NCBI GenBank assembly: GCA_013398295.1
Contig: VZSF01010126.1
Span: 831,113 to 895,112, forward strand
Reading direction: 5' to 3'
From: Chionis minor
Taxonomy: Eukaryota > Chordata > Aves > Charadriiformes > Chionididae
DNA: 64,000 nt
Part shown: one piece after another, positions 12,534-24,752 of the stretch
Layout of the letters: each line of letters starts with the position of its first letter
Numbering within the stretch: position 1 is the first letter of the stretch
Notes under the pieces: model-generated
What the model saw: only the letters and a program-made list of their open reading frames with translations
Told to the model about the DNA's origin: nothing
Database searches by the model: none
Translations under genes and position numbers: made by a program

Positions 12534-15500
12534 GGCTCTGAACCTTCAGCTTAAATAGAGTGTTACAGGCAGGTCATCTCAGATCAAAAGGCAAGTGCTT
12601 TGACCATACAAACCACATTGTGAGTGGTTAACAATCTTCCATGCAAACATGCATGGCTGTACTGTACCCTGGACTTTCTGATTTCATAAGATGACACTGT
12701 CCAGGCCTCTACCAATACTGCCGGAACCTTTCAACTCTAATTCAATCTATTTGATCTCTGCTGAATCTTCTTCCTATTTTTAGCAATCCGTCAAGCCACC
12801 AACAAAACGCTGTGTGGTGTCCTCAGAAGCATGCTCCCGCTGCAAACATGCAATAATGGGACCCCAAATTCTGAAGACACGACTTAATATGCAGCTGATT
12901 TTTTTCAGTTTTACTTAGGACTAACTTGACATTCTTGCTGGAATCCCAGACATCACACTTTTCTAGAGGATGCTACATCTTCTGGAAAATATAGGTACAG
13001 CACTGTCTTCTCCTTGACAGGAGTCTAGGTAACAAGTAGAGGTCTCCAGCTGCAGCGTTTCCTGGCCTTTCTCCATGATCAGTCTCATGAGAGCCCTCCA
13101 GAGGCCACTTACGTGGCCTTCGTGTTTGCTCCATGGTGAGGAGAAACAGCTTTGTCTACAATTAGAAATACCCTGAGGCCCTCAGATTGTTTTTCTTCAA
13201 GTTGCTCTTCCAAAAAGCAGGTCTTCAGACAATAAGAATCTGTAAGAGAAAAAGCTTGTCCTTTCAGAAGAATTTCTGTATCCTAACTAAATACAATAGC
13301 AGTACACTTTGGAACAGGCAATATCTGTATGTTTGTTCAGCATCTGCCATAATGATTGTCTCCAAGGTACAAATACTATCATGTTCAACAATACTATCTG
13401 ATCTTTCACTGGGAGCAAAACTACTAGCTCATTGAAGTAGTGAGGTGGGAAAGTAGCATTTCAAAAGTCACAGAGCCATTCATTCACAACCTTTAAGGGT
13501 GCACATCTGTAATTTGGAGTGCGTGAGACACAAAAGCATCTTAAATAGAACCTGCCTTCCAGGAAGAGATGTCAGTTTGACTCAAAGTCACACTGAGACT
13601 CTCATAAAAACAGAAGTACACAGTTCAGTTCAGAACTCATTTCCTGGCAGTAACTCTGACACAAAGCTTAGTTAGAACATACCTTTCTTATGTCGGGCTA
13701 AAACAAGCAGCCTGGACCTCTGCTCTATGCATCAGTCCCAGCTGTCAATTCCATATTGCCATGTTTTAAGCTTCCTTCACAAAGGCACCACATGTCGGGC
13801 TTTGCTAATACCTCAGAACTGTAGTGTGCACCAGGTTGTTGCAGAAGGGCAGCTGTTCAACAAAGAGCCTAAGATATACAGTAGAAGATAAAGGAATTTT
13901 AGCAGAAATTCCCTGTAATAACATGCATGCACAGTCAATAAACTTCACAAAGCTTCTGCAAAAATCAGATACAGATACTGCTTGCATGAGCTCTGCAGAA
14001 GATGCTCTGAAGATATTATTGTGGTCCTGACTGGAAGACCATTGCACATGTAGCAGCTAGTAATCCACATAACAGGCTGAGCAGGTCGAGGCCCATGTTG
14101 TGCTGTGCTGTGCTGCACTGTTCTGCAAGGCCAGCCTGGCCTTCAGGCAGTGTTGTGCTGCACAAATCTCTTGGCTGCAGGATAAAGTCATCCAGCTTGC
14201 TCTAACAGAGGAGCCTGCAGATAACTTCCACTTGGTACCAGGGATTATGCCACCAACCTGCCCTTGTCTTTATATAAAAGCAGAGCAAGAAGTTCCCAAG
14301 TTTGACAGTAGAAATGATGAACAGAGTTGTTTTCTTGTAAGAAAATTATGTAATAGCTCAAATGATCAAAATGGGACAACCTCTTCCACGGACAAGGTCT
14401 GCACCGCGTCCTGCATGTGGATCAGAGGCCCCTTCAGTGCTGCACAAACTGGTGTTCACAGCATCTACAGGCATGTAAGATTATCTATACTATTGTCTCC
14501 TTACAGCATTAACATTAATAAATAACATTTTACGTGATATCTCACGGAGTCCGAGTGCCTTTCTTACTGGGATCATAATGGACCAGCACCTGCTGGTGCA
14601 AAACAGATACACAAGAGTACAGGACATGGCTTTTAAACAGGTATGATCCCCAAATAAATAAGATAGCTACACGCTTTTTAAAAAGATACAGAACAGTTAA
14701 GCTCTGACTTTGCTGACTGCAAGCTCTAGATGAGAACAATAATGCACGGGAGGCTTCACACAGGTCTTTAAGAAAGGATTCCCCTTCTCTGTTATCAGCT
14801 ATCTAAAAATTAGTTTAACCTTAAACCAATGTTTAAACCTTAAGCCAGTGTTTAGATTCCCTATATGTTCAGCAAAGAGAAAGAGGTGATTCAGTATAGA
14901 AAGCCATCCCTTTTTAAGAGAGCTCTCTGGAAAAGTCAAGATGAAGCTTCCTCTGCTGAGGTACTTAGAGTGTCCTTAGGAGCCAAGCCTGATCTTGAGC
15001 CAGCTTAAACTTCATGCCTAACCGTTATGGGTTTCAAGTTAAGTGAGGTGACTTCTACTGCCAGTTGGTACTGACAGGGAAGCTCAGAACAGGTTGGAAG
15101 CAAACTGTTTGCAATGTACAAAAGACAAGCTGCCTGTTTTGTTATATTTTAAAAACAGGAATTCTGAGTAATACATATGTCCATCTGGTACTGCTGCATA
15201 CATTCGCCTTGCTATACCCTCAATTTTTCTCCACACAATTTTGCAGGAGTTTCTTCAGATTGTAATGAAAGATCCACTTTCTGACACCAGACCAGAGAGA
15301 TGTATTGCTTTGCCAGTGACTGTTACAACCCACCTCTTATTTATGCCCGCTAGCACTCTCTGTATACTCACAGGCGGTTGTTGTGACCTCAAGAACTAAT
15401 TATGAATAGGTGACAGGCAATTGATCTATCTTCTGAGAACAGTCCTAACTCCCTCAGTACAATCAAGACACCAGAGCATTGTGTAAGGAGCAGGCTGCAT

Positions 15501-15764
15501 GGGAAAAGGCTGCTATAAAGCAATTGCTGACAGAGTTGAAGCTAAAGGAGTAGACAAGTACAAAAGAATTGTGATGTTGTGAATGCAACTGGAACGTATT
15601 TGCAGAGATTGCATTTGCTGCTATGTCATGTTCTTAGCGTGGGTCTCAAGTTTATGCTCCAGCTCAAAAATTTTTCAGCTGAACACCAAGACTATGAGTG
15701 CACTCATGTCCAGAGTTTGGAGTAGGGCATGCACCCCTGGGGAAGCATAAGCAGTGGGCTACAG
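12534..15764. other. Unique non-coding DNA
   Basis: No recognised gene. A 141-codon open frame at 14100-14525 (+) begins in a TGTGCTGTGCTGTGCTGC-type short repeat and shows no known domain. A TATA-like TTATATAAAAG lies inside it at about 14269-14279. I treat the frame as chance. Confidence 0.5.
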
Positions 15765-15782
15765 GGAAGGAAGGAAGGAAGG
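15765..15782. repeat. (GGAA)n microsatellite
   Basis: About four and a half uninterrupted GGAA units. It is a simple repeat with no further function visible. Confidence 0.9.
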
Positions 15783-15884
15783 AGGGGTCCTGGCACAAAC
15801 CTTTGGAGACTTTATGGACACAGAGTCACTTGGCTTGGGGAACTTGACCCTGAACTCAAACAAAACTACCTGCAGCTATATGTT

Positions 15885-15907
15885 TATATATACACACACA
15901 CACACAC
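15885..15907. repeat. (TA)n(CA)n microsatellite
   Basis: Three TA units run directly into eight CA units. This compound dinucleotide repeat is likely to be polymorphic. Confidence 0.92.
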
Positions 15908-16064
15908 GAGTATGTGTGATGGAGTTGGACAAGTAAAAAAGACATTTTTTACTACTTCTGTAATATTATAGGTATGTTTTAAAGGATTTTGTCCTATAGT
16001 TCAGTGACTGAGTTACTTACCCACAGTTTTCTACTATTTGGACAACTCCAAATATAAAGGTATG

Positions 16065-16082
16065 CACACACACACACACACA
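16065..16082. repeat. (CA)9 microsatellite
   Basis: Nine perfect CA units, about 160 bp downstream of the first CA tract. The two could be scored together as linked markers. Confidence 0.92.
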
Positions 16083-16965
16083 TGCAGACTATTTCAATTT
16101 CCTATTTAAATAAACCAATGAATTGAAGAACTCAAGGGAAATAGTTGGATTAGGACTCTGTATTCCTCTGACTTGAAGTACTTATAGATGCCTTCTCTAA
16201 CTTACCATCTTAGACCAGAACTTCTTGGTGATGTTTGAATAACATTCATCCTTGTTTCTTCTTTTCTCCACTTATTCCTTCTTGTTTACCTCTAAGAATG
16301 TTTCAGAGATCAGTCCAAACCTGCCTCTCCGTGAATGCTTCCAAGTAAAAATCTCTACAGGGGAAGAGTGGACTTAAGAAAAGCTCAAGAGGATTAATTG
16401 ATGATGTAGCTATAATATTAATTTCCTTGCACCTCTACCTCCCTTTCAATTTCTGCAGGCTGGAAGTGGATGTGATCCAATCCTTAGCCTGAGATATAAA
16501 ATAAAAGAAAGAAAGTGAGTTTCCTTATGGGGATAAAAGCAATGAACCCAACAGATTTTTATTAAAAATCTTCTGATTGTAACACTACACTTACCACAGG
16601 CTATTTCTCTGGAAACTAAGGAGGCTCAGCAGCCTAAAATATAAACCCTCATCTGTGCTCCCAGAACAGCCTTCACTGATGAACCAGTTTCAGAAAGGAG
16701 GAGTTAATCCTCCAGAAAGGAAAAGAAAAATATAGTGAAAATACTGGATTTTAGTTAGGAGATTAGGGAAAAAAAAAATATTAGCCAGGACAAAGAATTA
16801 GAAAAAAGTATAGTAGACTCACAACCTTCCCTGAAATACTGACGAGTAAAAAAAGCAATCACAGAGATTTGCAGACCAGAAAATCCCAGGATCATGCTCA
16901 CTCAAGGAGGTAGGTTTTTAATTGATCACCTACATTTATAATACAGTTGAATGTATTTTAGAAGG
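16083..16965. other. Unique non-coding DNA
   Basis: AT-rich sequence with no recognised gene or mobile element. Confidence 0.5.
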
Positions 16966-16989
16966 AAAAAAAAAAAAAAAAAAAAAAAA
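16966..16989. repeat. Poly-A run (24 A)
   Basis: Twenty-four uninterrupted A bases. No AATAAA signal sits in the usual 10-30 bp upstream, and no retrogene body is recognised to its left, so a processed-pseudogene tail is not supported. Confidence 0.9.
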
Positions 16990-17400
16990 GATTGTACTCA
17001 GCTCCTCCAGTAACACCCAACCAAAGAGTACAAGGCGTGTTGGATGTCCCTAACTGAGCCTTTCAGGAGGAGGGTCAGCAGCACCGTCCTGGGTCTCTGG
17101 TCCCCCACCCCAGCTACTGAGGACCTCAAGACTGTCACACTGCCCTCTGTCCTGGCTCTATGACAGCACCCAAGCTGCCTTGCCCCACGCTTATGGTGCT
17201 CTGACATGTACTGAGCTCACCAGCACAACCCAGGGACAACTCCCAGGGCACCTTGCTTGTAGTGTTATTGCCAGGTGGGACAGAACCCTGTCCTTGTTGT
17301 GGCCCTCTAGCACCCCACAGCACCCAGTTTGGACATGTTGTCCATGGCAGCTCAAACACATTCATGGCAGAGATTGCAGTGGTAAAAAACTAGGACTCAC
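16990..17400. other. GC-rich unexplained block
   Basis: This block of about 400 bp is clearly richer in G and C than its surroundings and directly follows the A24 run. Open frames of 69-87 codons occur on both strands, with no domain I recognise. It could be part of an unrecognised repeat, a degraded LTR, or the body of an old retrocopy, in which case the A-run would be a T-run on the minus strand and thus on the wrong side for a minus-strand retrocopy. I assign no function. Confidence 0.4.
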
Positions 17401-18737
17401 CATCTGCGAAGCCATTTTCAGTAGCATTTATTTTAGTATGTAGAGACGTTTAATTCTATACCCAAATCTGGGGAAAATAAAAAATAAAAAATCTGTATTC
17501 AAGGTCAAAAGTGTCTCAAACAAAAGAGCCTATCCCTTCATGTAGCAGTCCCAAAAGGCATACAATTCATTTTGCCGTTTTGTCTGCAGCATGCCATTTT
17601 GTCAGTTCAACAGTCCATTGAACTGTTTGCAGCCTTTAAAACCTATTTTGTTGCTATGGTTACCAGCTCTTCAAAATATCACTACCAGATCAAAAAAGCC
17701 CCACATATGAGGCCTGATGATTCTGCCATGATTTTGCTTGATTTCACAAGAAAATTGTTCTACATTTAGGACCTTGAGAGATAAAGGCTGATGTAAGTCA
17801 AGAGCGAAATGCTAAAAGGATATTTCCTCTGGGCCTTGCAGCTTTAGACTGTTATATTAATCACTCCAACGAACTGATTAGAACACAAAACCCCTGAAAA
17901 GCATAACAACTACGGATGTACTGTACTTGCATGATGTTCAAAAACATTTGTGGCAGATTTATTTTCAATTTCTACATAAATGTAATATTAGCATTTGGAT
18001 CTTCAGATGGTCTACAATTGGTTAACATTAGTGGGGGACAGTGTGAACTACATCAGCTAAAGATCTTGCCACAGATATGTACAATTTTACAAGTTTTGCC
18101 TCCCTTTTTACCAACATGTATTAATTGAATCATTTGACATTATTAGACTAAAGATATTTACTACAGACATTAAACTACATTGGTGAAATCCTTATAAGCA
18201 CAGATATAAGATCATCTGAGTGTTTTCATTCCGCATAAGTTCTTGATTAAGGTGAATGCCAGGAAGCCCACAAAAAACAATGACTCTATAAGATGGAAGC
18301 CAAAAGCTAGACCCTCAAATGGTAAGTATCTGCATAATTCCTTCAAACCTCATAATTTACTATAGCTGAAGTTTTGGCACTGAGAGCATTACCTCAAAAT
18401 CTTAATACAAAGAACCGAGCTTTTCCTGAATACAGAAATGGATTATGACATCAAGTTAATTGAAAGCAATAGAATTTTTTAAAACCTCATTTATTAGATT
18501 ATTCCAGATAAAGGTTTCCACATGCTTTGAATCAGAGAAACAAGGATTTCCAGTTCCTCAAAGGACAGTAATAGTGTACACTATTGAGTGATATTAAAAA
18601 TGGTATGTTATAAAAACTAGTTTGAAACACGCGATTAAGCATAAGTGCTATTTTCTTTTATATCCACAGTTTAATAGTCAGACAAAGTACTCGCTACCAA
18701 ATGGGCTTATTACTTTTCTAATGAATAAACAACTTAA
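17401..18737. other. Unique AT-rich non-coding DNA
   Basis: No recognised gene or mobile element. Frames are at most 70 codons. The CR1 copy begins at about 18738. Confidence 0.55.
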
Positions 18738-19988
18738 GAGCATAGCCAGGTGATGGGGCCCACTCGGCATGGGTTCATGAAAGGCAGGTCCTGCTTGACC
18801 AACTTGATCTCCTATGACAAGGTGACCCTCTTACTGGATGAGGAAAAGGCTGTAGATGCTGTTTACCTAGAGTTTAGTAAAGCCTTTCACACAATTTCCC
18901 ACAGCATTCTCCTGGAGAAACTGGCTACTCAGGCATACTTTTCACTGAGTTAAAGACTGGTTGCATGGCTGTGCCCAAAGAGTTGTGGTGAATGGAGTTA
19001 AAGCCGGTTGGAGGCCAGTCACAAGTGGTGTTCCCCAGGGCTCATTACTGGGGCCAGTTCTGTTTAATATCTTTATCAATGACCTGGACAAGGAGATCGA
19101 GTGCACCCTCAGTAAGTTTGCAGATGAGACCAAGTTAGGTGGGAGTCTTCATCTGCTTCAGGGTAGGAAGGCTCTACAGAGGGATCTGGACGGGCTGGAT
19201 CAACGGGCTGAAGCCAACTGTATGAGGTTCAACGAGGCCAAGTGCCAGGTCCTGCACTTGGATCACAACAACCCCATGCAGCACTACAGGCTTGGGGAAG
19301 AATGGCTGGAAAGCTGCCTGGCAGAAAAGCACTTGAGGGTGTTGGTCAACAGTCAGCTGAATATCAGCCAACAGCGTGCCCAGGTGGCCAAGAAGGCCAA
19401 CAGCATCCTGGCTTGTATCAGGAATAGTGTGGTGAGCAGGAATGGGGAAGTGACTGTCCCCCCTGTACTCGGCACTGGTGAGGCCCCACCTCAAGTACTG
19501 TGTTCAGTTTTGGGCCCCTCACTACAGGAGGGACATTGAGGTGCTGGAGCGTGTCCGGAGAAAGGCAACAAAGCCGGTGAGGGGTCTTGAGGGAACTCGG
19601 GCTGTTTAGCCTGGAGAAAAGTAGGCTGAGACTTATCGCGCTCTACAACTACCTGAAAGAAGGTTGTAGCAAGGTGGGCGTCAATCTCTTCTCCCCAGTA
19701 ACAAATTATAGAAGAAGAGGAAATTTCAAGTTGTGCGAGGGGAGGTTTAGGATGGATATTAGGAAAAATTTCCTCACCAAAAGGGTTGGAACAGCGTTGG
19801 AACAGCATTGGAACAGGCTGCCCAGAGAAGTGGTTTTAAATACATCTCTGCATGTGTTTAAAAGGCATGTAGATGTTGTGTGTAGGGTCAGGGTTTAGTG
19901 GTGGACTTGGCAGTGTTAGGTTCATAGTTGTACTCAATGATTTTAAAGGTCTTTTCCAATCTAAATGATACTATGATTCTATGTTTCT
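18738..19988 (+). mobile_element. CR1 LINE, longest copy, broken reverse transcriptase
   Basis: At about 1.25 kb this is the longest CR1 in the window. Its translation covers the C-terminal half of the reverse transcriptase: a fingers/palm piece (GFMKGRSCLTNL, then EFSKAFHTISHSILLEKL, where intact copies have DFSKAFDTVSH), a stop at about 18951, then the palm motif [20 protein letters not shown] at 19027-19086. The catalytic box at 19117-19128 reads FADE instead of FADD, so the second catalytic aspartate is replaced. Further frame breaks occur near 19440-19600. The 3' end is a variant of the CR1 tail (ATGATACTATGATTCTATG, about 19966-19984). The element is inactive. The aspartate changes at FSKAF[D>H] and FAD[D>E] show decay in more than one catalytic segment. 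Confidence 0.95.
18750..19539 (+). pseudogene. CR1 ORF2 reverse transcriptase remnant
   Basis: This is the coding remnant inside the CR1 copy at 18738-19988. Two open segments, 18750-18953 and 18961-19539, lie in different frames and together represent reverse-transcriptase domains from the fingers to the thumb. Visible motifs are [26 protein letters not shown] and [19 protein letters not shown]. The endonuclease half of ORF2 is missing because of 5' truncation. A stop at about 18951, the following frame change and the altered FADD box rule out a working enzyme. Confidence 0.88.
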
Positions 19989-20577
19989 AATTTCAAACCA
20001 TTGACATGGAAGTTTGCTTTTCTACGTTACTACACTGAGTTACATTATCCAAGTAGAAGTGCCCCAGATATAAGTGAATCCATCCCTTTGAAGACAGAAG
20101 CCAGCAGCTGTAGAAATTCAAGCAACAGTGTTGTGTCTTCTTACATAACAAGGCTTGAGAAACCGACAGACAATCTATAAAAAACCTGATGTACTTTATT
20201 AAATGTGAAATAGTGGAAGTTTTTCTTTCTTAACATCAAACCAGTTGGTATTCCCTCACCCAACAACTGTTACCAGCACACATGGGAAATCAAAAGGTGG
20301 CAATGAAGATAAAACTGTCATTTTTCTACACATGGGACATTAAAGAGAAGCTATTCTTACAAGGTGAATAATAGAGCCTCACAGCAGAGTAAAATGGAAT
20401 AATGCAGTTCTTCCAGTACTTTCCTGCATGTGTGAATATGGACACAAGCCTTTCAGTCTTGTTTCTAACTTCTTAAGATAACACAGACGCCAATCTGTGA
20501 ACATTTTCATGGAGTATTAAGTAAGTGAAAAGAGGAAGGATCAATAGAGACCAATAAAGCCATGGTTTATCCAACTC
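19989..20577. other. Unique spacer between two CR1 copies
   Basis: About 590 bp separate a plus-strand and a minus-strand CR1. I see no gene in it. Confidence 0.6.
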
Positions 20578-21562
20578 AGAATCATAGAATCACAGGATGT
20601 TGGGGTTGGAAGGGACCTCTGGAGATCACCTAGTCCAACCCCCTTGCCAGAGCAGGTCCACCTACAGCAGGTTGCACAGGGTGGTGTCCAGGTGGGTTTG
20701 GAATGTCTCCAGTGTCAGAGACTCCACCACCTCTCTGGGCAGCCTGCCACCCTCAAAGGAAGGAAGTTTCTCCTCATGTTCAGATGGAACTTCCCATATT
20801 CAAATTTGTGCCAGTTACCTCTTGTCCTATCACTGGGCACCACTGAAAAAAGACTACACCCCTCTTCCTGGGACCCTCCCTTTAAGTATTTGGAAGTGTT
20901 TATGAGATCCCTCCTCAGTCTTCTCTTCTCTAGACTAAGAAGACCCAATTTCCTTAGCTTTTCCTCATAAGAAAGATGCTCCAACTCCCTAATCATCTTT
21001 GTGGCCCTTCCCTGTGCCCTCTCCAGCAGTTCCCTGTCCCTCTTAAACTGGGGAGCCACACTCCCTTGATGTGACCTGCTGGCTACACTCTTGATGCACC
21101 CCAGGATGCCATTGGCCTTCTTGGCCACAAGGGCACATTGCTGGCTCATGGTTGTCCACCAGGACTCCCAGGTCCCTCTCTGCACAGCTGCTTTCCAGTA
21201 GCAGCCCCTAACCTGTACTGCTGCATGGGGTTATTCCTCCCCAGGTGCAGGACCCTACACTTGCCCTTGTTAGATTTCATAAAGTTTTTCCCTGACCAAC
21301 TCTCCTGCCTGTCCAGGTCTCACTGAATGGCGGCACAGCCTTCCGGTGTGTCAGCCACCCCTCCCAGTTTCATGTCATCAGCAAATTTGCTGAGGGTACG
21401 CTCCATCCCTTCATCCAGGTCATTGATGAATACATTGAACAGGACTGGACCCAGCACTGACCTCTGAGGAACACCAGTAGTTACAGGCCTCCAACTAGAC
21501 TTCGCCCCACTGATCACAGTCCTCTGAGATCTACATGTCAGCCAGTTTCAATCCACCAACAC
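20578..21562 (-). mobile_element. CR1 LINE, minus strand, 5'-truncated
   Basis: A CR1 copy of about 985 bp in reverse orientation. It starts with the complement of the CR1 tail (AGAATCATAGAATCACAGGA) and TTGGGGTTGGAAGGGACCTC at about 20599-20620. Read on the minus strand, it contains the reverse-transcriptase palm [20 protein letters not shown] and a box FADDMKLGG at about 21374-21400, with both aspartates of FADD kept. It then runs through the thumb and C-terminal region, with frames of 65 and 156 codons (21320-21517 and 20715-21185). Frame breaks between them show it is not intact. With the copy at 18738 it forms a head-to-head-tail inverted arrangement with a spacer of about 590 bp. Confidence 0.95.
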
Positions 21563-22274
21563 AATCCTTGCAAGCTCATATGTTGTTTTATCCCCTCACA
21601 ATTATTTGATCATGTGCAAATGTTTTCATGTTACTGATTTTGCAATGAAAAACTAAATAGCAATTCAGTTTGACCAACACTCTTGTTTGGTTTCCAAGCT
21701 ATATTCAAAAGCTATTATGCATGTTATCCAATACTGTTGGTCAATGTTTGCGTAAAATGTTTTCATCTCTCATCGCCTATTCTCTTTAAACTCTTTTTTG
21801 AAGTTCGAAAGATGTCAGCTCAGCTAGATGGAATAATTGACTCAAATGCAGATATTTTAATATCAATAAATATCCTTTATCTAAGTGTACTCCCAGGTAA
21901 CGTGACATTCTTTGTAATATTCACTTATTTCCATCTAGTTCAACTCTACAGTTACTTGCTATTTGAATTGTCACACTGCTGCAGCACTCCAGTCATCGGC
22001 TGTAACCCCACTGACTGAAGACTGAACAAACAGGACACAAATCTGCCAAGTGGCCCAGAGAAAATGAGTTTGCCTTTAGTCACAGCTAAGTAGAGTGGAT
22101 CATTGAACATTCAGAAGCGGATACCAAAGAGAGAAACCAGGATTTTAGTCTGGACAAGATAAAATCTGTTTCTCTGTCTGTGTCTTCTTAGAGACACGAG
22201 CTGAGTTTGTTTTCTGACAAAATTATACAAAAACAATGCATGTAGATAGGGACATAAAACAGCTATCAAAAAAG
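21563..22274. other. Unique non-coding DNA
   Basis: AT-rich DNA with no recognised gene. A 111-codon open frame (21683-22018, +) has hydrophobic stretches but no family I recognise, and it has no supporting promoter or splice signals. Confidence 0.5.
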
Positions 22275-22983
22275 TGTCCTAGTTTAATATAAAACAGAAC
22301 CAATTTTCTGTTTTAGTAATTTTACTTTTTAGCTAAGCCTCTTTAACTGCTGAAATTAACATCATATTTTGCAAAAATTGTTCACTCTCCAAGTGATGAC
22401 CCACGTTTATAGTTCATGCCAAGGAATGGTGTGCAGAGAGGCTCTTGCTTATACTTATTGCCATAACAACCAAGGTCAACTAACTTTGTTATTTACCCCA
22501 TTGGACGGTCAGAAGTGGAAAAGCACAGAGGGATCACACCTGCAGGAGGAGTGGTCAGGACAGGTGACCCAAAACTGACCAACAGGGTATTCCATCCCAT
22601 CTGCCTCATGCTCAGTATAAAAGCTGAGGAATCAAAGGGTCAGCTCTCTTTATTCAATGGTCAGTGTCCACAAAGGACTCGGTCTGTTCATCTGCCTTTG
22701 ATCCCGATCCTGAATCCAGAACTGGAATCCAGTTCCCATCTATTGCTGAGTCCAGTCTTGGACTTCTCCAGTGCTTGCGGGTGACATGATCATCATGCTT
22801 GGAACTTGATAGGGTTTTGTATATATTTCATTATTTTCTTTTTATTCTATTATTAATATTTCATTGAAGTAGTTTAGTTCCTTCTAAACTCGTAAGTGTC
22901 TTTCTCTGTCTCCCTCCTCTCCTTGAAGAGAGAGGTGGGGGAGACCATCTGTCGTTCACCTCAGTGGCCAGTCTGGCACAACA
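22275..22983 (+). mobile_element. Solo LTR A (ERVL-like), TSD AAAAG
   Basis: A 709-bp solitary LTR. It starts TGTCCTAGTTT and ends GGCACAACA, giving the retroviral TG...CA ends. The five bases before it (22270-22274) and after it (22984-22988) are both AAAAG, a perfect 5-bp target-site duplication, which is the length typical of class III (ERVL) integrations. Inside are a TATA box at 22616-22623 and an AT-rich ATTATTAATATT segment near 22845-22862, which precedes the C/T-rich 3' part. No internal retroviral genes flank it, so it arose by recombination between the two LTRs of a provirus. The general plan matches the LTR at 27702-28347. Confidence 0.85.
22616..22623 (+). promoter_or_regulatory. 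TATA box of solo LTR A
   Basis: The sequence TATAAAAG lies about 340 bp into the LTR, where the U3 promoter is expected. It could still act as a cryptic promoter for flanking DNA on the plus strand. Activity is not shown. Confidence 0.6.
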
Positions 22984-24036
22984 AAAAGCCAGAGGAGGTT
23001 AAAGGAATTGTCCCCCAGAAAACATGATTAGATAGTCAGGAGAGAAGCCCAGAGAGAACAGAGACCCTGGAAGGGCAAGAATTCAGGTAGAAAAGCCTGA
23101 TTAAACATGCTGCAGGTACCTGGTAAATTGAAAAAGCCCCCTGTTCTGGATCTGAGATGCAGTTGCAGTCACCAAAAGCCTTGCTGAGAGAAGCTTTTCA
23201 GTTACGTCAGGGATGGAGGAGAGATTAGAGATGGGACGAAGTCAGACAAGAGTTTAGAATAACAACAAGCTTAGAAACTGAGAGAAAGGAAGGACTGGAA
23301 AGGGGTTAGAAAGGTACATGAGGGTTGTGGGTGGGCTTCTTAAGTGTGGAAAATGGGGAAATACTCTCAGCAAACAGATGCAGTGCAAGACACTGGGAGA
23401 CAACATGGAAGCAAAATGGAGAAAAGCAGAAAAGAGGTCTATATTTCTGACCAGAGGAAACACAGAAGGAGTAGCAAAAAGAGAGACAAGGGCAAAGGAG
23501 TAGCTGTAGTACCTTTCTTAAGTCTTGTCTTTGAAGAAATTAGTGAAAATTAGTGGAGAGGGAATTGGAGGCAGGAGAAGCAGTATGGAGGCAAAACAGT
23601 AGTACTCCTAAGGTGATGAGTCTTAGGTGCCTTAGTTTTCCCAGTAGGGCTATCCACAGAAGAAATGTACTTGACCAGGTGAAGGAGAATTTAGGCCCCC
23701 ACGAAGTGTCACTGTTTTATACACATGTACACATGTTGAAGATGGCAACACCAGAACAGGGACTTACGCCCATGTGGGACAACTGCAGGCACTTTCAGTG
23801 AGACAGATCCTTTGCTGAATGAGTTTGACACATCTATAACCTGCCTATGTGGAGAGATGAGTTTCTTTCAGTAAACTGACCAGAACATCAGTGCCTAGAG
23901 CCAGGAGACTTTGTAATAAACCCTCTAGATTTGGGACTGTTCTGCTCCAAGAAGATTTTTCAAGCATTTTGAGAAACATTTACAGGATATACTGAGCCCT
24001 GATATGTCCTCTCTACTGTGAAGTTCTCTGATATGG
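22984..24036. other. Purine-rich unique DNA between two LTRs
   Basis: From about 23000 to 23620 the plus strand is strongly enriched in A and G. Overlapping short frames in this part are Lys/Arg/Glu-rich for compositional reasons only. No gag, pol or env motif was recognised. That, together with the separate TSDs of the two flanking LTRs, argues against this being the interior of one provirus. Confidence 0.55.
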
Positions 24037-24362
24037 TGTATTGGGTTTGCATAGCAAGGTTTTGGCAGTGTGGGGTGCTACAGGGGTGGCTTCTGTGAGA
24101 AGCTGCTAGAAGCTTCCCCTATGTCTAATAGAGCCAATGCCAGCTGGCTCCAAGACCTGCCACTGGCCAAGGCTGAGCCCATCAGTGACAGTGGTAGCAC
24201 CTCTGTGCAAACATATTTAAGAAGGGGGGATAAAAACTGCACAAGAGCAACTGCAGTCAAAGAGAAGAGCAAACGTACATGAGAGAAACAACTCTGCAAA
24301 CACCAAAGTCAGTGAAGAAAAAGGTGGAGCAGGTGCTCCAGGTACCAGAGCAGAGATTCCCC

Positions 24363-24537
24363 TGCAGCCAGTGATGAAGACCATGGTGAGCCAGGCAGGG
24401 CTTGTGACCCAGTGGGGGACTCACACTGGAGCAGTCTGTTCCTGAAAGACTGCAGCCTGTGGGAAGGACTCACATTAGAGAAGTTCATGCAGGACTGTCT
24501 CCCATGGGAGGGACCCCATGCTGGAGCAGGGGAAGAG
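24363..24537 (+). repeat. Imperfect tandem array inside LTR B1 (about 4 units)
   Basis: About four diverged units of 38-48 bp, each starting near a CAGCC(T/A)GTG or CTCCCATGG phrase and containing CTGGAGCAG or a variant. Fewer units are visible here than in the sister LTR at 47632-48616. Confidence 0.65.
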
Positions 24538-24752
24538 TGTGAGAAATCCTCCCCGTGAGGAGGAAGGAGTGGCAGGGACAACATGTGATGAACTGACCAC
24601 AACCCTCATTCTCCATCCCCCTGTGCCATTGGAGTGCAGGAGGTAGAGAAAGTCAGGAATGAAGTTAAGTCCAGGAAGAAGGGAGGTATCAGGGGAAGGT
24701 GTTTTAAGATTTAGGTTTCATTTTCTCATTATACTTCTCTGATTTGTTTGCT

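Noticed and set aside
14100..14525. 141-codon plus-strand frame as a gene
   Set aside because: It begins in a short TGTGC-type repeat and has no domain; the internal TATA-like site is not supported by other signals.
20715..21185. 156-codon minus-strand frame as a host gene
   Set aside because: It is the C-terminal part of the CR1 reverse-transcriptase ORF in the copy at 20578-21562.
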